Origin: Bacteroidales bacterium
Lineage (GTDB): Bacteria; Bacteroidota; Bacteroidia; Bacteroidales; P3
Direction: 5' to 3'
NCBI GenBank assembly: GCA_017960605.1
Contig: JAGCYV010000001.1
Coordinates: 17,900-81,899 of the forward strand
Length of the DNA: 64,000 nucleotides
The position numbers were made by a program, and so were the translations under genes. The notes beneath the pieces were generated by a model, which saw nothing but the letters and a program-made list of their open reading frames with translations, did not search any database and was not told the DNA's origin. Numbering within the stretch: the stretch's first letter is position 1; each line of letters opens with the position of its first letter. Of this stretch, positions 1-9,241 are shown piece after piece.

Positions 1-1
1 T

Positions 2-190
2 GAACCTACGGGCAACCTCGACCCCGTCACCTCGGCCGAAATCATGCAGCTTATGGTCGATGTGGGCAAGCGTACGGGTGCCGCCATGCTGGTCTCCACC
101 CACGACTTTATGATGATCGACCGCTTCCCGGCACGAGTCTTGCTCTGCGAAGGCGGCACGGTGGTCGATACCGAGGCGCCGAAACAATAA
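2..190 (+). CDS. ABC transporter ATPase, FtsE-like, C-terminal fragment
   Basis: The window opens inside this gene; only the last 62 residues are present. They begin at the Walker B/D-loop (EPTGNLDP) and contain the H-loop histidine in STHD. The ending (RFPARVLLCEGG) resembles FtsE, the ATPase that works with FtsX at the divisome to activate cell-wall hydrolases, more than LolD, but the Walker A and signature motifs lie outside the window. The ABC ATPase call is firm; FtsE is an inference. An OmpA-domain gene follows 48 bp downstream on the same strand. Confidence 0.8.
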   Translation, partial: EPTGNLDPVTSAEIMQLMVDVGKRTGAAMLVSTHDFMMIDRFPARVLLCEGGTVVDTEAPKQ

Positions 191-238
191 AATGCAAGAA
201 AACACGTTTTACAAGCACTCATATATAAACGAACAACC

Positions 239-1171
239 ATGAAAAAGATATTCAGCCTCCTTATTGTGGCACTCTTGCTAGGCACCGCTTTCGATGTGGC
301 CGCACAGGCGAATCCCAAAAAGGGCAAAAAGTCTGTCTCGCCCTTCATCGAGGGCCGTCAGAAAGTGCGTCAGAGCGACTACGACTCGGTGTGGCAGTTT
401 GCCAGCTTCAGCACCAAGGACGCCAAGGTGTATTACAGCCCTTACGACTATGCCAACTTCCTGAAGGAGACCAAGGCGCGTCGTCCGGATTGGGGTGACC
501 TGAAGCCTGTGGTGAACTACCTGCAGAAGAGCTCGCGCGGCACAATGACGATGTGCGCCATCTATGCCGTCAATCCCGACATCGAGGACCTGAAGGAGCG
601 AGAGGCATTGGCGCTGGAGGCCCGCAACGAGGCTAAAGCCTGTCTCGACGTTTTCGAGGCTTGGATGAAGGCGCAGGAGATGAGAAACAAGGTGCAGTTC
701 CAGGTGGCCGAGGTGGATTATCGCTACTTCAAAGGCCCCTACTACTTCAACGAGAAGCGTTCGGAGCAGACAATCCACGTGGGCGTGCTGATGTATTTCG
801 GCAGCAAGAAACGCCCCATCTTCATCGCCGACACCGCTACCCGCACCTTCGCCGACATTCGCTTTTTCCCCAACGACGCCACCATCGTCGAATCGTGGGA
901 GAGCCACATCGACACGCTGGCCACCTATCTGAAAGACAATGAACGCAAGAGCGTGCTGCTCGTCGGACATAGCGACAACTCGGGCACCGAGGCCTACAAC
1001 CGCGGCCTCTCCCGTCAGCGTGCCGTCGAGGTGAAGAAAGCCCTCACGATGCGCGGCATCGACGCCAACCGCATCGATGTGGAGGCCCGCGGCGATGAGG
1101 AACCCATCGGCGACAACGACACCCGCGAGGGTCGCATCCAGAACAACCGCGTGAGCATCAAGATTCAGTGA
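239..1171 (+). CDS. OmpA C-terminal domain envelope protein
   Basis: 310 residues. An N-terminal signal peptide (about 1-22, ending VAAQA) is followed by a region of unknown fold and, from about residue 205, an OmpA-like peptidoglycan-binding domain. That domain shows the GHSDNSG loop near residue 243, LSRQRA, and a terminal NNRVSIKI. Such proteins anchor the outer membrane to peptidoglycan. There is no lipobox, so it is periplasmic or has an unrecognised anchor. The stop codon overlaps the GTG start of the next gene, so translation is probably coupled. The N-terminal half is not recognised. Confidence 0.85.
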   Translation: MKKIFSLLIVALLLGTAFDVAAQANPKKGKKSVSPFIEGRQKVRQSDYDSVWQFASFSTKDAKVYYSPYDYANFLKETKARRPDWGDLKPVVNYLQKSSRGTMTMCAIYAVNPDIEDLKEREALALEARNEAKACLDVFEAWMKAQEMRNKVQFQVAEVDYRYFKGPYYFNEKRSEQTIHVGVLMYFGSKKRPIFIADTATRTFADIRFFPNDATIVESWESHIDTLATYLKDNERKSVLLVGHSDNSGTEAYNRGLSRQRAVEVKKALTMRGIDANRIDVEARGDEEPIGDNDTREGRIQNNRVSIKIQ

Positions 1172-2094
1172 CTTCTAAGGACACATGGAGGGAGATATGT
1201 GAGACGGAGGGACAATACGTCCCTCTGTTTCAGCAATATTGGTGGATGGAGACCGTATGCGCCGACAAACATTGGGACGTGCTCCTCGTCGAGGAGGACG
1301 GCCAAGTGAAAGGGGCGTTGCCATTCCTTTATGGTAAGAAATGGGGCTTGAAGTACATCCTTCAGCCGCAACTGACCCAGTTCAACGGCCCCTGGCTGAG
1401 TCCCGAACTGGATTTTGACGAGCGCGTGAAGGTGATGTCCGACTTGGTCGGGCAACTCGAAGGGTTGCATCTGGCACTCTACATGCAGTGCTTCCCGTCA
1501 GAAGAGACCAACTGGCTCCCTTTCTATTGGAAGGGCTATCGGCAGACGACACATTATACCTACCGCTTTGACCCCCTCCGGCCGGTGGTCGAATTGATGG
1601 AACAGGCTCAGCCTCAACGCCGCAAGCGGATGGATCTGCTCCGCCGGGAGTGCCTTCTTGACCGTCAGGTTGGACCCAATGAGTTCTCCGCGTTCCACAA
1701 CGAATACTATCTTCGTAAGTCGGGCCACAACCTTCTCTCCCCCAACTTGGTGGAACGGGTATGCTCCACCGCCCTCGAACGCGGCAACGCCCTCCTCTAT
1801 GGCTTACGCGACAGCCAAGGTAATCTGCAGGTGGCCGATTTCGTGGTTTTCGACAGCCGATGTGCCCATTCGTTGATGTCGGGTATGGCTCCCAACGCAC
1901 CCCGCAATAGCACCACCCTCCTCTTTTGGCACCTCATTGACGACCTCTACGGCCGCACTGCTGCCTTCGACTTCGAAGGAAGCATGGACCCGGGCATCGA
2001 ACAGTTTTTCCGCTCTTTCGGAGCCACACAGACACCCTATCATTGTGTCTATCGTTCCCGTATCCCCTTCGGTAAGCGCATCCTTGGAATATGA
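1168..2094 (+). CDS. FemAB/GNAT-like acyltransferase
   Basis: 308 residues, cytosolic. The C-terminal half (about 150-290) has the pattern of FemAB-like GNAT-fold proteins: a basic RRKRMDLLRR segment, a stretch ending in VADFVVF, and a terminal DFEGSMDPGIEQFFRSFGA motif like those of lipid II aminoacyl- or peptidoglycan-modifying transferases. The GTG start overlaps the upstream stop (GTGA), and no upstream ATG exists in frame. The end overlaps the ATG of rlmH by four bases. The substrate cannot be read from the sequence. Confidence 0.7.
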   Translation: MTSKDTWREICETEGQYVPLFQQYWWMETVCADKHWDVLLVEEDGQVKGALPFLYGKKWGLKYILQPQLTQFNGPWLSPELDFDERVKVMSDLVGQLEGLHLALYMQCFPSEETNWLPFYWKGYRQTTHYTYRFDPLRPVVELMEQAQPQRRKRMDLLRRECLLDRQVGPNEFSAFHNEYYLRKSGHNLLSPNLVERVCSTALERGNALLYGLRDSQGNLQVADFVVFDSRCAHSLMSGMAPNAPRNSTTLLFWHLIDDLYGRTAAFDFEGSMDPGIEQFFRSFGATQTPYHCVYRSRIPFGKRILGI

Positions 2095-2564
2095 ATATCA
2101 AGCTGATAGTGGTATCCAAGACAGATATCCCCTATGTACAGGCGGGCATCGACGAGTACGTCGGGCGGTTGAAGCATTACTGCGACTTCGAGTTGGTGGT
2201 GATGCCGGCATTGAAGAACGTCGGAAAGGCTTCTACGGAAGAGGTGAAGGAACGGGAGGGTGAATTAATCTTGAAGCAGATGGCGAAGGCCGACCAAGTG
2301 GTGCTGCTGGATGAGAAAGGAACGGAATACTCGTCGGTGGAGTTCTCGGAATATCTTCAGAAACAGATGAATGCAGGTGTCCGCACGTTGGCTTTCGTGG
2401 TGGGTGGAGCCTATGGCTTCTCACCGGCCGTTTATGCTGCTGCCAACCACAAAATCAGCCTCTCGCGGATGACGTTCAACCACCAGATGGTGCGTTTGTT
2501 CTTCGTGGAGCAACTCTATCGTGCCCACACTATTCTCCGCCACGAGAAATATCACAACGCTTAG
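2091..2564 (+). CDS. rlmH: 23S rRNA (pseudouridine-1915 N3) methyltransferase RlmH
   Basis: 157 residues, the usual length of this SPOUT-class methyltransferase. It methylates pseudouridine 1915 in helix 69 of 23S rRNA on the assembled ribosome. The SAM-binding knot is visible as FVVGGAYGFSP (about 102-112), and the family ending LSRMTFNHQMVRLFFVEQLYRA is nearly canonical. The ATGA overlap with the acyltransferase gene suggests translational coupling. It is convergent with, and one base from, the small gene on the opposite strand. Confidence 0.96.
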   Translation: MNIKLIVVSKTDIPYVQAGIDEYVGRLKHYCDFELVVMPALKNVGKASTEEVKEREGELILKQMAKADQVVLLDEKGTEYSSVEFSEYLQKQMNAGVRTLAFVVGGAYGFSPAVYAAANHKISLSRMTFNHQMVRLFFVEQLYRAHTILRHEKYHNA

Positions 2565-2978
2565 TTACAGATTTTTGGGGACGAATTCGACGATGGCGTA
2601 TTGCTCATCGAAGCGTATGTCGCGCAGTTCGATGTGGTCGAAGAGGCTTCCGGCTTGCTGGTTCTTGCTCAGACAGAGCAGGATGCGGTTGTCGCTGAGG
2701 GGTTCGATGAGTTCGCCGCCGGGTCGGTTTTTGGCCATACTGATAGCCTGACGAATCATGAAGTCAATGCCCGCGCCGCCGTTGTAAGAGAGATAGATAT
2801 CGCTGCCGACAATCTCATCGACCGTCAGATCGAGCCCGACGCTGGCACTCTTGAACAGCACATTGACGTCGTAGGAGAGGCGTATGGTGTGCGGACCGCC
2901 ATACATCACGGGCAGTGCACGTCCGGCTTTCTTCTCGATGAGGTCGCTGATTTCCTGATAGGTAAGTCTGATTTCCAT
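2565..2978 (-). CDS. Small conserved-looking protein of unknown function
   Basis: 137 residues, no signal peptide or membrane segment, mixed alpha/beta. I do not recognise a family. It starts 12 bp after a membrane-bound LytTR regulator on the same strand, so the two probably share a transcript and this protein may be the regulator's partner or target. Its end abuts the end of rlmH. GC-rich codon use matches the surrounding core genes, so nothing suggests recent transfer. Confidence 0.7.
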   Translation of the reverse strand: MEIRLTYQEISDLIEKKAGRALPVMYGGPHTIRLSYDVNVLFKSASVGLDLTVDEIVGSDIYLSYNGGAGIDFMIRQAISMAKNRPGGELIEPLSDNRILLCLSKNQQAGSLFDHIELRDIRFDEQYAIVEFVPKNL

Positions 2979-2990
2979 AGGGATATTAGG

Positions 2991-3887
2991 TTATTGTTGG
3001 TTTTCGTTGGTGATACGTTCCGCCACAAGGTCGGCATAGGTCTTGGTGACGGGGATGATCTTGCTGCTTCCGTTGAGTTCGAGTTGCAGGGCGTGTCCTT
3101 TGCGTTGCAGACGGCGCACATTTTCAATGTTCACCATATAGCCTCGGTGGCAGCGGATGAGGGGAGTGCCGGCGAGGGTTTGTTCTAGCTCTTTCAGCGT
3201 ATTGTGCAGGATGTAGGTGTCCTCGTGCTCCTCGTTCAGGTAGTGGATATTGGTGTAGTTGTCGGCGGCTTCGATGAAAAGGATGGCTTTGCATTCAACG
3301 CTGAAGACGAGGCGGTTGCCTTTGTTGTGGAAGTTGATGATGCGGTCGCCGCTGGTGGGGGAGGAGACGTGCTGGGTGGGTTGCAGTTGGTCGAGCTTAT
3401 CTTGCAACCGAAGCACTTCGGTGTGCTCCTGACGGAGAAGAAAGAGTAGGTAGGAGATGATGTAAGGGAGTGATTCGACGGTGATTACCCCCAACAGGAG
3501 GTCGGCTGCCAGCGAGGTGAGCATCATCTCTCCTTTGCCACTGACCCTCCATAGTGTGAATGCCGATGCTGCGATGGTGACAATCAGCTCGACCATCACC
3601 CAAAGGATATAACCTGCGGGGCTGAAGGTGAGCCTCTTAGAGACCAAAAGCAAAAGGAAGCGACTGACGATGACGACCAGTAATCCGGCAGATACCGTTA
3701 AGGCCACTTGTAGCATCGGAACCATCGCCGAGTGACCCGACGTGTGGTTCAGGATGGAGACAGGTTGGCCGAATACGACGAGCAGGATGGCGAAGAAAAG
3801 GGTGAGTGCCAAAAAGTGAAAAATGGCTGTTTCCTGATTGAAAAAGAGTCCTTTTTTTGCCCAATTGGAGTTTTGTTGGCGAATCAT
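2991..3887 (-). CDS. Membrane-anchored LytTR-type transcriptional regulator
   Basis: 298 residues. Four hydrophobic segments in the first 170 residues form a membrane module, then a short coiled linker, then a C-terminal LytTR DNA-binding domain. That domain is recognisable by the FIEAADNYTNIHYL strand, the LKELEQTL segment and the CHRGYMVNIENV motif. There is no receiver domain, so it probably senses something at the membrane directly. The ATG start is chosen; an in-frame TTG ten codons upstream (3917) would give 308 residues. It is divergent from the fab operon and could control it or the small gene that follows. Confidence 0.85.
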   Translation of the reverse strand: MIRQQNSNWAKKGLFFNQETAIFHFLALTLFFAILLVVFGQPVSILNHTSGHSAMVPMLQVALTVSAGLLVVIVSRFLLLLVSKRLTFSPAGYILWVMVELIVTIAASAFTLWRVSGKGEMMLTSLAADLLLGVITVESLPYIISYLLFLLRQEHTEVLRLQDKLDQLQPTQHVSSPTSGDRIINFHNKGNRLVFSVECKAILFIEAADNYTNIHYLNEEHEDTYILHNTLKELEQTLAGTPLIRCHRGYMVNIENVRRLQRKGHALQLELNGSSKIIPVTKTYADLVAERITNENQQ

Positions 3888-3965
3888 TCGGGTGTAGTTT
3901 GAGTTAATTTCACCCAAAATAACACCATTTTGCCCATATTATTGTATTGTCCACCCAAATTAACT

Positions 3966-3995
3966 TTTGTATTTTATAAAGATGCTGTTTCTTTG
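3966..3995 (+). promoter_or_regulatory. Candidate promoter for the fab operon
   Basis: A TTTG box is followed after 18 bp by TTTCTTTG, one mismatch from the Bacteroidetes -7 consensus TAnnTTTG. It lies about 80 bp upstream of the fabH start in the AT-rich divergent region shared with the LytTR gene. Confidence 0.5.
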
Positions 3996-4075
3996 CACTC
4001 CGATTTAATAAAAATTAAGATAATAACACGGGCAAAACTACAAGCACAACCGCCCCCAAAACGTTACTATTAATA

Positions 4076-5038
4076 ATGAAAATACTTGGAACTGGAAGTG
4101 CCGTACCTAAGTTCACTGTGACCAACGACATGCTTTCGGATTATGTCGAGACGAGTGACGAATGGATTACCACGCGCACAGGTATCAAAAGTAGGCAGAT
4201 TATCACCACCGAACGCTTCGAGGAGATGGCCGCCCTTGCCGGGCAGCGGGCCATCGATGCCGCGGGCTTGGTCCCCGAGGACATCGACTTCATCATCTGC
4301 CACAATGTCTGCAATTGCTATGTCACTCCTTCGTTGGCAGCTCTGGTGCAGCATCATCTGGGCATCACCGGCCCCAACTGTCCCACGATGGACCTCAACT
4401 CGGCTTGTGCAGGATTCGTCTATGGGCTTGATATTTGCGACGCTTTTATCACGACGAGTCGCGCCAAACGTATCCTCTACATCTGTGCAGAGGAGGTGAC
4501 CCGTATGGTGGATTGGACTCAGCGTGAGACTTGCGTGCTCTTCGGCGACGCCGCCGGCGCTATGGTGCTTGGAGAAGGCGACGGCTATCTGGCCAGCAAG
4601 CTCACCTCGACACCTATGCCGGACGTCATTTATTACCGTCTGCCTTGTGAGCCGACCCCCTTTGAGACCGGTGAGGGTATTGACACCCACATGGCTATGC
4701 AGCTTAAGGGACGCGAAGTGTTCCGTATGGCGGTCTCTTCGGCCCAACGCGATATCAAGGATGTGGTGGAGAAAGCAGGCCTCCGGCTGGAGGATATCGA
4801 CCACTACCTCCTCCATCAGGCCAACCAGCGCATCATCGACGCCATCAAGCAAAACTTCGACCTGCCGCCCGAACGCTTCCACTCCAATATTCATAAGCGC
4901 GGCAACACCTCCTCGGCCAGCATCCCTGTGCTGCTCGACGAGGAAATCCGCGAGGGACGCATCCATCGTGGCGAGTTGATGGTTTTCAACGGTTTTGGTG
5001 CCGGTTTCGTCACCAGTGCCGCTGTGGTCCGTTATTAA
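4076..5038 (+). CDS. fabH: 3-oxoacyl-ACP synthase III (FabH-like)
   Basis: 320 residues, normal FabH length. It condenses an acyl-CoA starter with malonyl-ACP to begin fatty-acid synthesis. The catalytic triad is intact: Cys111 in NSACAG, His247 in HQANQR and Asn277 in GNTSS, matching E. coli Cys112/His244/Asn274. It is first in a same-strand run with fabF, fabZ and fabG. Because no acyl carrier protein, malonyl transferase or enoyl reductase is nearby, this copy could serve housekeeping synthesis or prime a specialised acyl chain; the starter unit is not readable. Confidence 0.9.
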   Translation: MKILGTGSAVPKFTVTNDMLSDYVETSDEWITTRTGIKSRQIITTERFEEMAALAGQRAIDAAGLVPEDIDFIICHNVCNCYVTPSLAALVQHHLGITGPNCPTMDLNSACAGFVYGLDICDAFITTSRAKRILYICAEEVTRMVDWTQRETCVLFGDAAGAMVLGEGDGYLASKLTSTPMPDVIYYRLPCEPTPFETGEGIDTHMAMQLKGREVFRMAVSSAQRDIKDVVEKAGLRLEDIDHYLLHQANQRIIDAIKQNFDLPPERFHSNIHKRGNTSSASIPVLLDEEIREGRIHRGELMVFNGFGAGFVTSAAVVRY

Positions 5039-5067
5039 TTAATATGTAAATTATAAAAAGTAGAGAT

Positions 5068-6306
5068 ATGAACAAAGTAGTTATCACAGGCGTGGGTTGC
5101 ATCACCCCACTTGGAAACAATATTGAAGCGCTGTGGAACAGCGTGATTAACGGTGTCTGCGGTATCGATTTCATCCAGCAGATTGATCGCGAGAACCTGC
5201 CGGTGAAGATCGCCGCCGAGGTGAAGGACTTCAAACCCGAAGACTTCGGTATAGACAAGACTATGATCCGTCACAACGACCGTTTCGCCCTCTTCGCCCT
5301 TGCGGCTGCCGCCCAGGCGATGGCCGACAGCGGTTTGCGTGTGGGTGAGGACATCGACCCGCGCCGTTTCGGTACCGCCATCGGCAGCGGCATCGGCGGC
5401 ATCAAGACCTTTGAGCGTGAGCACGCCAGCAAGCTGCAATACGGCCTGCGTCGCATCTCGCCGCTCTTCATCCCCGAGATGATTTCGAATATCGCCGGTG
5501 GCAATGTCGCCATCACCTATAACGCACAAGGTCCCAATATCCCCGTGGTGACAGCCTGTGCCACAGGTACCCACAGCGTGGGCGAGGCTTATCGTCTCAT
5601 CCACGAGGGTCGTGCCGATGCCGTCATCACGGGCGGCACCGAAGCCGCCATCTGCGAGATGGCTGTGGGTGGGTTCAACAATATGAAGGCCCTCACGCAG
5701 GCCGAAGACCCGATGGCCGCTTCGCTGCCGTTCGACGCCCGCCGCAAAGGCTTCGTCCTCGGCGAAGGATGCGGTATTATGGTGCTGGAAAACGAGACGT
5801 TGGCCAAGAAGCGTGGCGCCAAGATATACGCCGAAGTCTGTGGCTACGGCAACACCTGCGACGCTCACCACTACACCGCCCCGCATCCCGAATGTCGCGG
5901 AGGTGCCGAGTCGATGCGTCTGGCATTGGAAGAGGCCGGATTCAAGAGCGATGAACACCTGTATATCAACGCCCACGGTACTGGTACGCCCCTCAATGAC
6001 AAGGGCGAGACCAAGGGTATCAAGGCCGCCCTCGGTGAGGACGGCGCCCGCAAGGCGATGATCAGCAGCACCAAGTCGATGCACGGCCACATGTTGGGTG
6101 CCACCGGTGCCGTGGAACTCATCATCAGTGCTTTGGTGCTGAAGAACGGCATCATCCCGCCGACCATCCACCTCGACTGCCCCGATCCCGAGTGCGACCT
6201 CGACTACACGCCGCACACCGCCCGTCAGTGGCAGGCCGACGTCGCCATCAGCAACACCTTCGGCTTCGGCGGAAACAACGCCACCGTCGCCCTTCGCAGA
6301 ATCTAA
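5068..6306 (+). CDS. fabF: 3-oxoacyl-ACP synthase II (FabF-like)
   Basis: 412 residues, typical for the elongating ketoacyl synthase. The Cys-His-His triad is complete: Cys164 in TACATG, His303 in AHGTGTP and His339 in SMHGHMLGA, near the E. coli FabF positions. The C-terminal NTFGFGGNN is also canonical. It elongates acyl-ACP with malonyl-ACP in the cytosol. It lies 29 bp after fabH and 12 bp before fabZ, in one transcript by spacing. Confidence 0.93.
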   Translation: MNKVVITGVGCITPLGNNIEALWNSVINGVCGIDFIQQIDRENLPVKIAAEVKDFKPEDFGIDKTMIRHNDRFALFALAAAAQAMADSGLRVGEDIDPRRFGTAIGSGIGGIKTFEREHASKLQYGLRRISPLFIPEMISNIAGGNVAITYNAQGPNIPVVTACATGTHSVGEAYRLIHEGRADAVITGGTEAAICEMAVGGFNNMKALTQAEDPMAASLPFDARRKGFVLGEGCGIMVLENETLAKKRGAKIYAEVCGYGNTCDAHHYTAPHPECRGGAESMRLALEEAGFKSDEHLYINAHGTGTPLNDKGETKGIKAALGEDGARKAMISSTKSMHGHMLGATGAVELIISALVLKNGIIPPTIHLDCPDPECDLDYTPHTARQWQADVAISNTFGFGGNNATVALRRI

Positions 6307-6318
6307 ACAAATAAAACT

Positions 6319-6750
6319 ATGAACGTATTAGACCGCAACGAAATCAAGACCTTCCTGCCGCACCGCGAGCCAATGATGCTCATTGACGATGTGGTGATGG
6401 AAGGCGACACCGCCATCGCCCACTATCATGTGCGTGGCGACGAATTCTTCCTCCAAGGACACTTCCCCGGAAACCCTGTGGTGCCTGGCGTCATCCAGTG
6501 TGAGATTATGGCTCAGTCGAGCTGCATATTGGTGCGTGACGAACTCGTCGGCCGTACCCCGCTCTATAGCGGTATCAACAACGTGCGCTTCCGTCAGCCT
6601 GTCCGTCCGGGCGACACCATCGAAGTGCGTGCCCGCATCACCAACCGACGCGGCATGATTTTCTTCGTCGATGCCAAAGCCACCGTGAACGGCAAACCTT
6701 GCTGCCAAGGTGAATTAACATTTGCATTAATCGATAATCCCCAAGCATAA
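6319..6750 (+). CDS. fabZ: 3-hydroxyacyl-ACP dehydratase (FabZ-like)
   Basis: 143 residues, a single hot-dog domain. The dehydratase active site is present as HFPGNPVVPGV with His48, and Glu62 in CEIMAQ. It removes water from 3-hydroxyacyl-ACP in the elongation cycle. Its TAA stop shares one base with the ATG of fabG (TAATG), so the two are probably translated together. The product order fabH-F-Z-G covers initiation, condensation, dehydration and keto reduction, but not enoyl reduction. Confidence 0.93.
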   Translation: MNVLDRNEIKTFLPHREPMMLIDDVVMEGDTAIAHYHVRGDEFFLQGHFPGNPVVPGVIQCEIMAQSSCILVRDELVGRTPLYSGINNVRFRQPVRPGDTIEVRARITNRRGMIFFVDAKATVNGKPCCQGELTFALIDNPQA

Positions 6751-7496
6751 TGAAACTGTTAGAAAATAAGATAGCCCTTATCACCGGTGCCTCGCGCGGC
6801 ATCGGCAAGCGCACCGCCCAGCTCTTCGCCGAGCACGGTGCCACCGTGATTTTTACCGACCTTCAGGAGAACGACGCCAGCCGAGAGCTCCTTGCCGAGT
6901 TGCAGCAGCACAGCCCCAAGAGCATCTTCATCGCCAGCAACGCCGCCGACTACGACGAGACGATGGCTGTCGCCGATCGGGTGCAGAAGGAGTTCGGCCG
7001 CCTCGATGCCCTCGTCAACAACGCCGGCATCACTCGCGACAACCTGCTGCTCCGCATGCAACCCAAGGATTGGGACCTCGTGCTCGAGGTGAACCTCCGC
7101 TCGGTGTTCAACTTCTGCAAGGCCTTCGCTCCCATGATGCTCAAGCAGCGCAGCGGTTCCATCATCAACACCGCTTCGGTGGTGGGTGTGAACGGCAACG
7201 CCGGCCAGTGCAACTATTCCGCCTCCAAGGCCGGTATCATCGGCTTCTCCAAGAGTCTCGCCAAAGAGCTCGGTTCGCGCGGCATCCGTTGCAACGCCAT
7301 CGCCCCCGGCCTCATCGAGTCGGCTATGACTCAGGCGATGCCCAAAGAGGCTCACGACAAATGGCTCAGCGAGATCCCGCTGCGTCGCGGCGGCACCGAC
7401 CTCGACATCGCTCGCACCTCGCTCTTCCTTGCTTCCGACCTTAGCGAGTACATCACCGGACAGGTAATTTGTGTCGATGGTGGTGTGTCGCTCTGA
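6750..7496 (+). CDS. fabG: 3-oxoacyl-ACP reductase (FabG-like SDR)
   Basis: 248 residues, classical short-chain dehydrogenase. The nucleotide-binding GASRGIG (13-19), the NNAG motif near residue 90 and the catalytic Ser143-Tyr156-Lys160 are all present. It reduces 3-oxoacyl-ACP with NADPH. The gene overlaps fabZ upstream and the start of the next membrane glycosyltransferase downstream, implying a tightly coupled operon. Confidence 0.93.
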   Translation: MKLLENKIALITGASRGIGKRTAQLFAEHGATVIFTDLQENDASRELLAELQQHSPKSIFIASNAADYDETMAVADRVQKEFGRLDALVNNAGITRDNLLLRMQPKDWDLVLEVNLRSVFNFCKAFAPMMLKQRSGSIINTASVVGVNGNAGQCNYSASKAGIIGFSKSLAKELGSRGIRCNAIAPGLIESAMTQAMPKEAHDKWLSEIPLRRGGTDLDIARTSLFLASDLSEYITGQVICVDGGVSL

Positions 7497-9225
7497 TATC
7501 AAACAGGGTGCCGGACGGCTGAAGCCCGACACCCTTGTCCTCATTCTGATGGCTGCCTGGTGGGTGCTCAACCTGCTGCAGGCAGCCTTCACCGGCCTTG
7601 CCGACGACGAGTCCTATTACTGGTATTTCTCCCAGCATCTCGACTGGGGCTACTACGACCATCCGCCTATGGTGGCACTCTTGGTAGCCCTCTCTTCCTG
7701 GCTGCCGGGCACCCTTGGCATCCGCTTCTTCGCCACCCTCTTGCAGCCGCTCTACCTGCTGCTTTTCTGGCATCTGATTCGTCCTGCCGACGCTTCCCGT
7801 CGCGACGCAGTGCTCTACGTGCTTCTTTGCTTCTCGCAGCCTCTGTTGCAACTCTATGGCTTCATGGCCGTTCCCGACGCACCGCTGATGCTGTTCACCG
7901 TGCTCTTCCTCTGGGCCTACCGCCGTTTCTGTCGCGACAACAGCTTCGTCAGCGCCCTCTTGTTGGGACTTTCGGTGGCTTTGCTGGGATACAGCAAGTA
8001 TCACGGTGCTTTGGTGGTGTTTCTGGCTTTGGTGGCCAATCCCAAGCTCTTCCTTCGAGGCCGCCTCTATCTGGCCGGAGGAGTGGCCCTGCTGCTTTTC
8101 CTGCCCCATCTCTGGTGGCAGTACATGCATGACTGGGCCTCGTTCCGCTACCATCTTGTGGGACGCAACGCCTGGGGTTATGACCTCAGCTTCACCCTCG
8201 AGTACCTGGCCACTGTGGCGGTGCTCTTCAATCCTTTGTGGATTATCCATTTCGTCAAAGGTCTGCGCAAGCCTGCATCCGACGAGGACCTGACCTTGCG
8301 GCGTGTGTTCATCGTGCTCTTCGCCGGCTTTGTGTTATTCTTCCTTGTGGCCACATTGCGTGGCCGTGTGCAGCCTCAGTGGCTGCTGCCCGTCAGCTTG
8401 CCGGTGGTGGCGTTGGTGTTCCGCGCCGGACGCCAGTCGCACTTCGTACGCTCGGCGGCCATCGTTTGCGCTGTCCTCTTCGTGTTGGTACGGGTGGTGG
8501 CAGTGGTCAATCCCACCCACCTGAAAGGTCAGCTGTGGGAGGGCGACGAGCCTTACCGCAAGCTCGCCGCTGTCGCCGACGGCCGTCCCGTCGAGTTCCT
8601 CGGATGCTATTCGTTTGCCTCCAAGTATGCCTACTACACCGGCCAGCCCGCCCATTGCAGCTCGCTCTACTACAGCCGCGAGAACCAGTGGCAGTACGAC
8701 ACCGCCGACCGCGCCTTTGCCGGACGCGAGGTGGTGGTTGCCGACTTGGGCGACCTGCACGGCGAGACCCTCGAGGTAGAGGCTAATCGCAATATCAAAT
8801 ATCTGATGATGCGCGACTTCCATCCTATGCGAGAACTGAAGGTGACCAGTTTGGAGCCCATCGACTTCTGCGTTCCCGACAGCCTGCCCAAGTTCCCGCT
8901 CACGCTTCGGGTCACCAACCCCTACAGTTATGACATCGTTCCCTCCGCCGATGAGCCTGTCCGCATCTCGCTCTGGTTCCAATGGGGGAGCAACACCGTC
9001 GCTGCCGCCACATCTATTCTCAGCGACACCTTGCATGCCGGCAGCGAGACGGTCATACGACCCTTGATGACGATGTCCTCCGCCGTACCCGAGGGAATCC
9101 ACCTCAGCGGTCTGGCCATCGGATATATGCGCTACTATCCCGCCGCCAACAGCCCCCAATACCGCACCACCGTCAGCCGCCAATCGGGGACGACCACCAT
9201 CAAAGGCGACTGGAACTTAGAATGA
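7477..9225 (+). CDS. GT39/ArnT-like membrane glycosyltransferase
   Basis: About 582 residues with roughly ten hydrophobic segments in the first 360 and a soluble C-terminal part. The first periplasmic loop carries ADDESYYWYF, the acidic motif of the PMT/ArnT (GT-C) family that transfers a sugar from a polyprenyl-phosphate donor outside the inner membrane. The gene overlaps the end of fabG. The ATG is chosen; an in-frame GTG two codons earlier (7471) is possible. Its place behind acyl-chain genes suggests glycan or lipid modification, but donor and acceptor are unknown. Confidence 0.83.
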   Translation: MVVCRSDIKQGAGRLKPDTLVLILMAAWWVLNLLQAAFTGLADDESYYWYFSQHLDWGYYDHPPMVALLVALSSWLPGTLGIRFFATLLQPLYLLLFWHLIRPADASRRDAVLYVLLCFSQPLLQLYGFMAVPDAPLMLFTVLFLWAYRRFCRDNSFVSALLLGLSVALLGYSKYHGALVVFLALVANPKLFLRGRLYLAGGVALLLFLPHLWWQYMHDWASFRYHLVGRNAWGYDLSFTLEYLATVAVLFNPLWIIHFVKGLRKPASDEDLTLRRVFIVLFAGFVLFFLVATLRGRVQPQWLLPVSLPVVALVFRAGRQSHFVRSAAIVCAVLFVLVRVVAVVNPTHLKGQLWEGDEPYRKLAAVADGRPVEFLGCYSFASKYAYYTGQPAHCSSLYYSRENQWQYDTADRAFAGREVVVADLGDLHGETLEVEANRNIKYLMMRDFHPMRELKVTSLEPIDFCVPDSLPKFPLTLRVTNPYSYDIVPSADEPVRISLWFQWGSNTVAAATSILSDTLHAGSETVIRPLMTMSSAVPEGIHLSGLAIGYMRYYPAANSPQYRTTVSRQSGTTTIKGDWNLE

Positions 9226-9241
9226 AGAAAACATTACCGTT

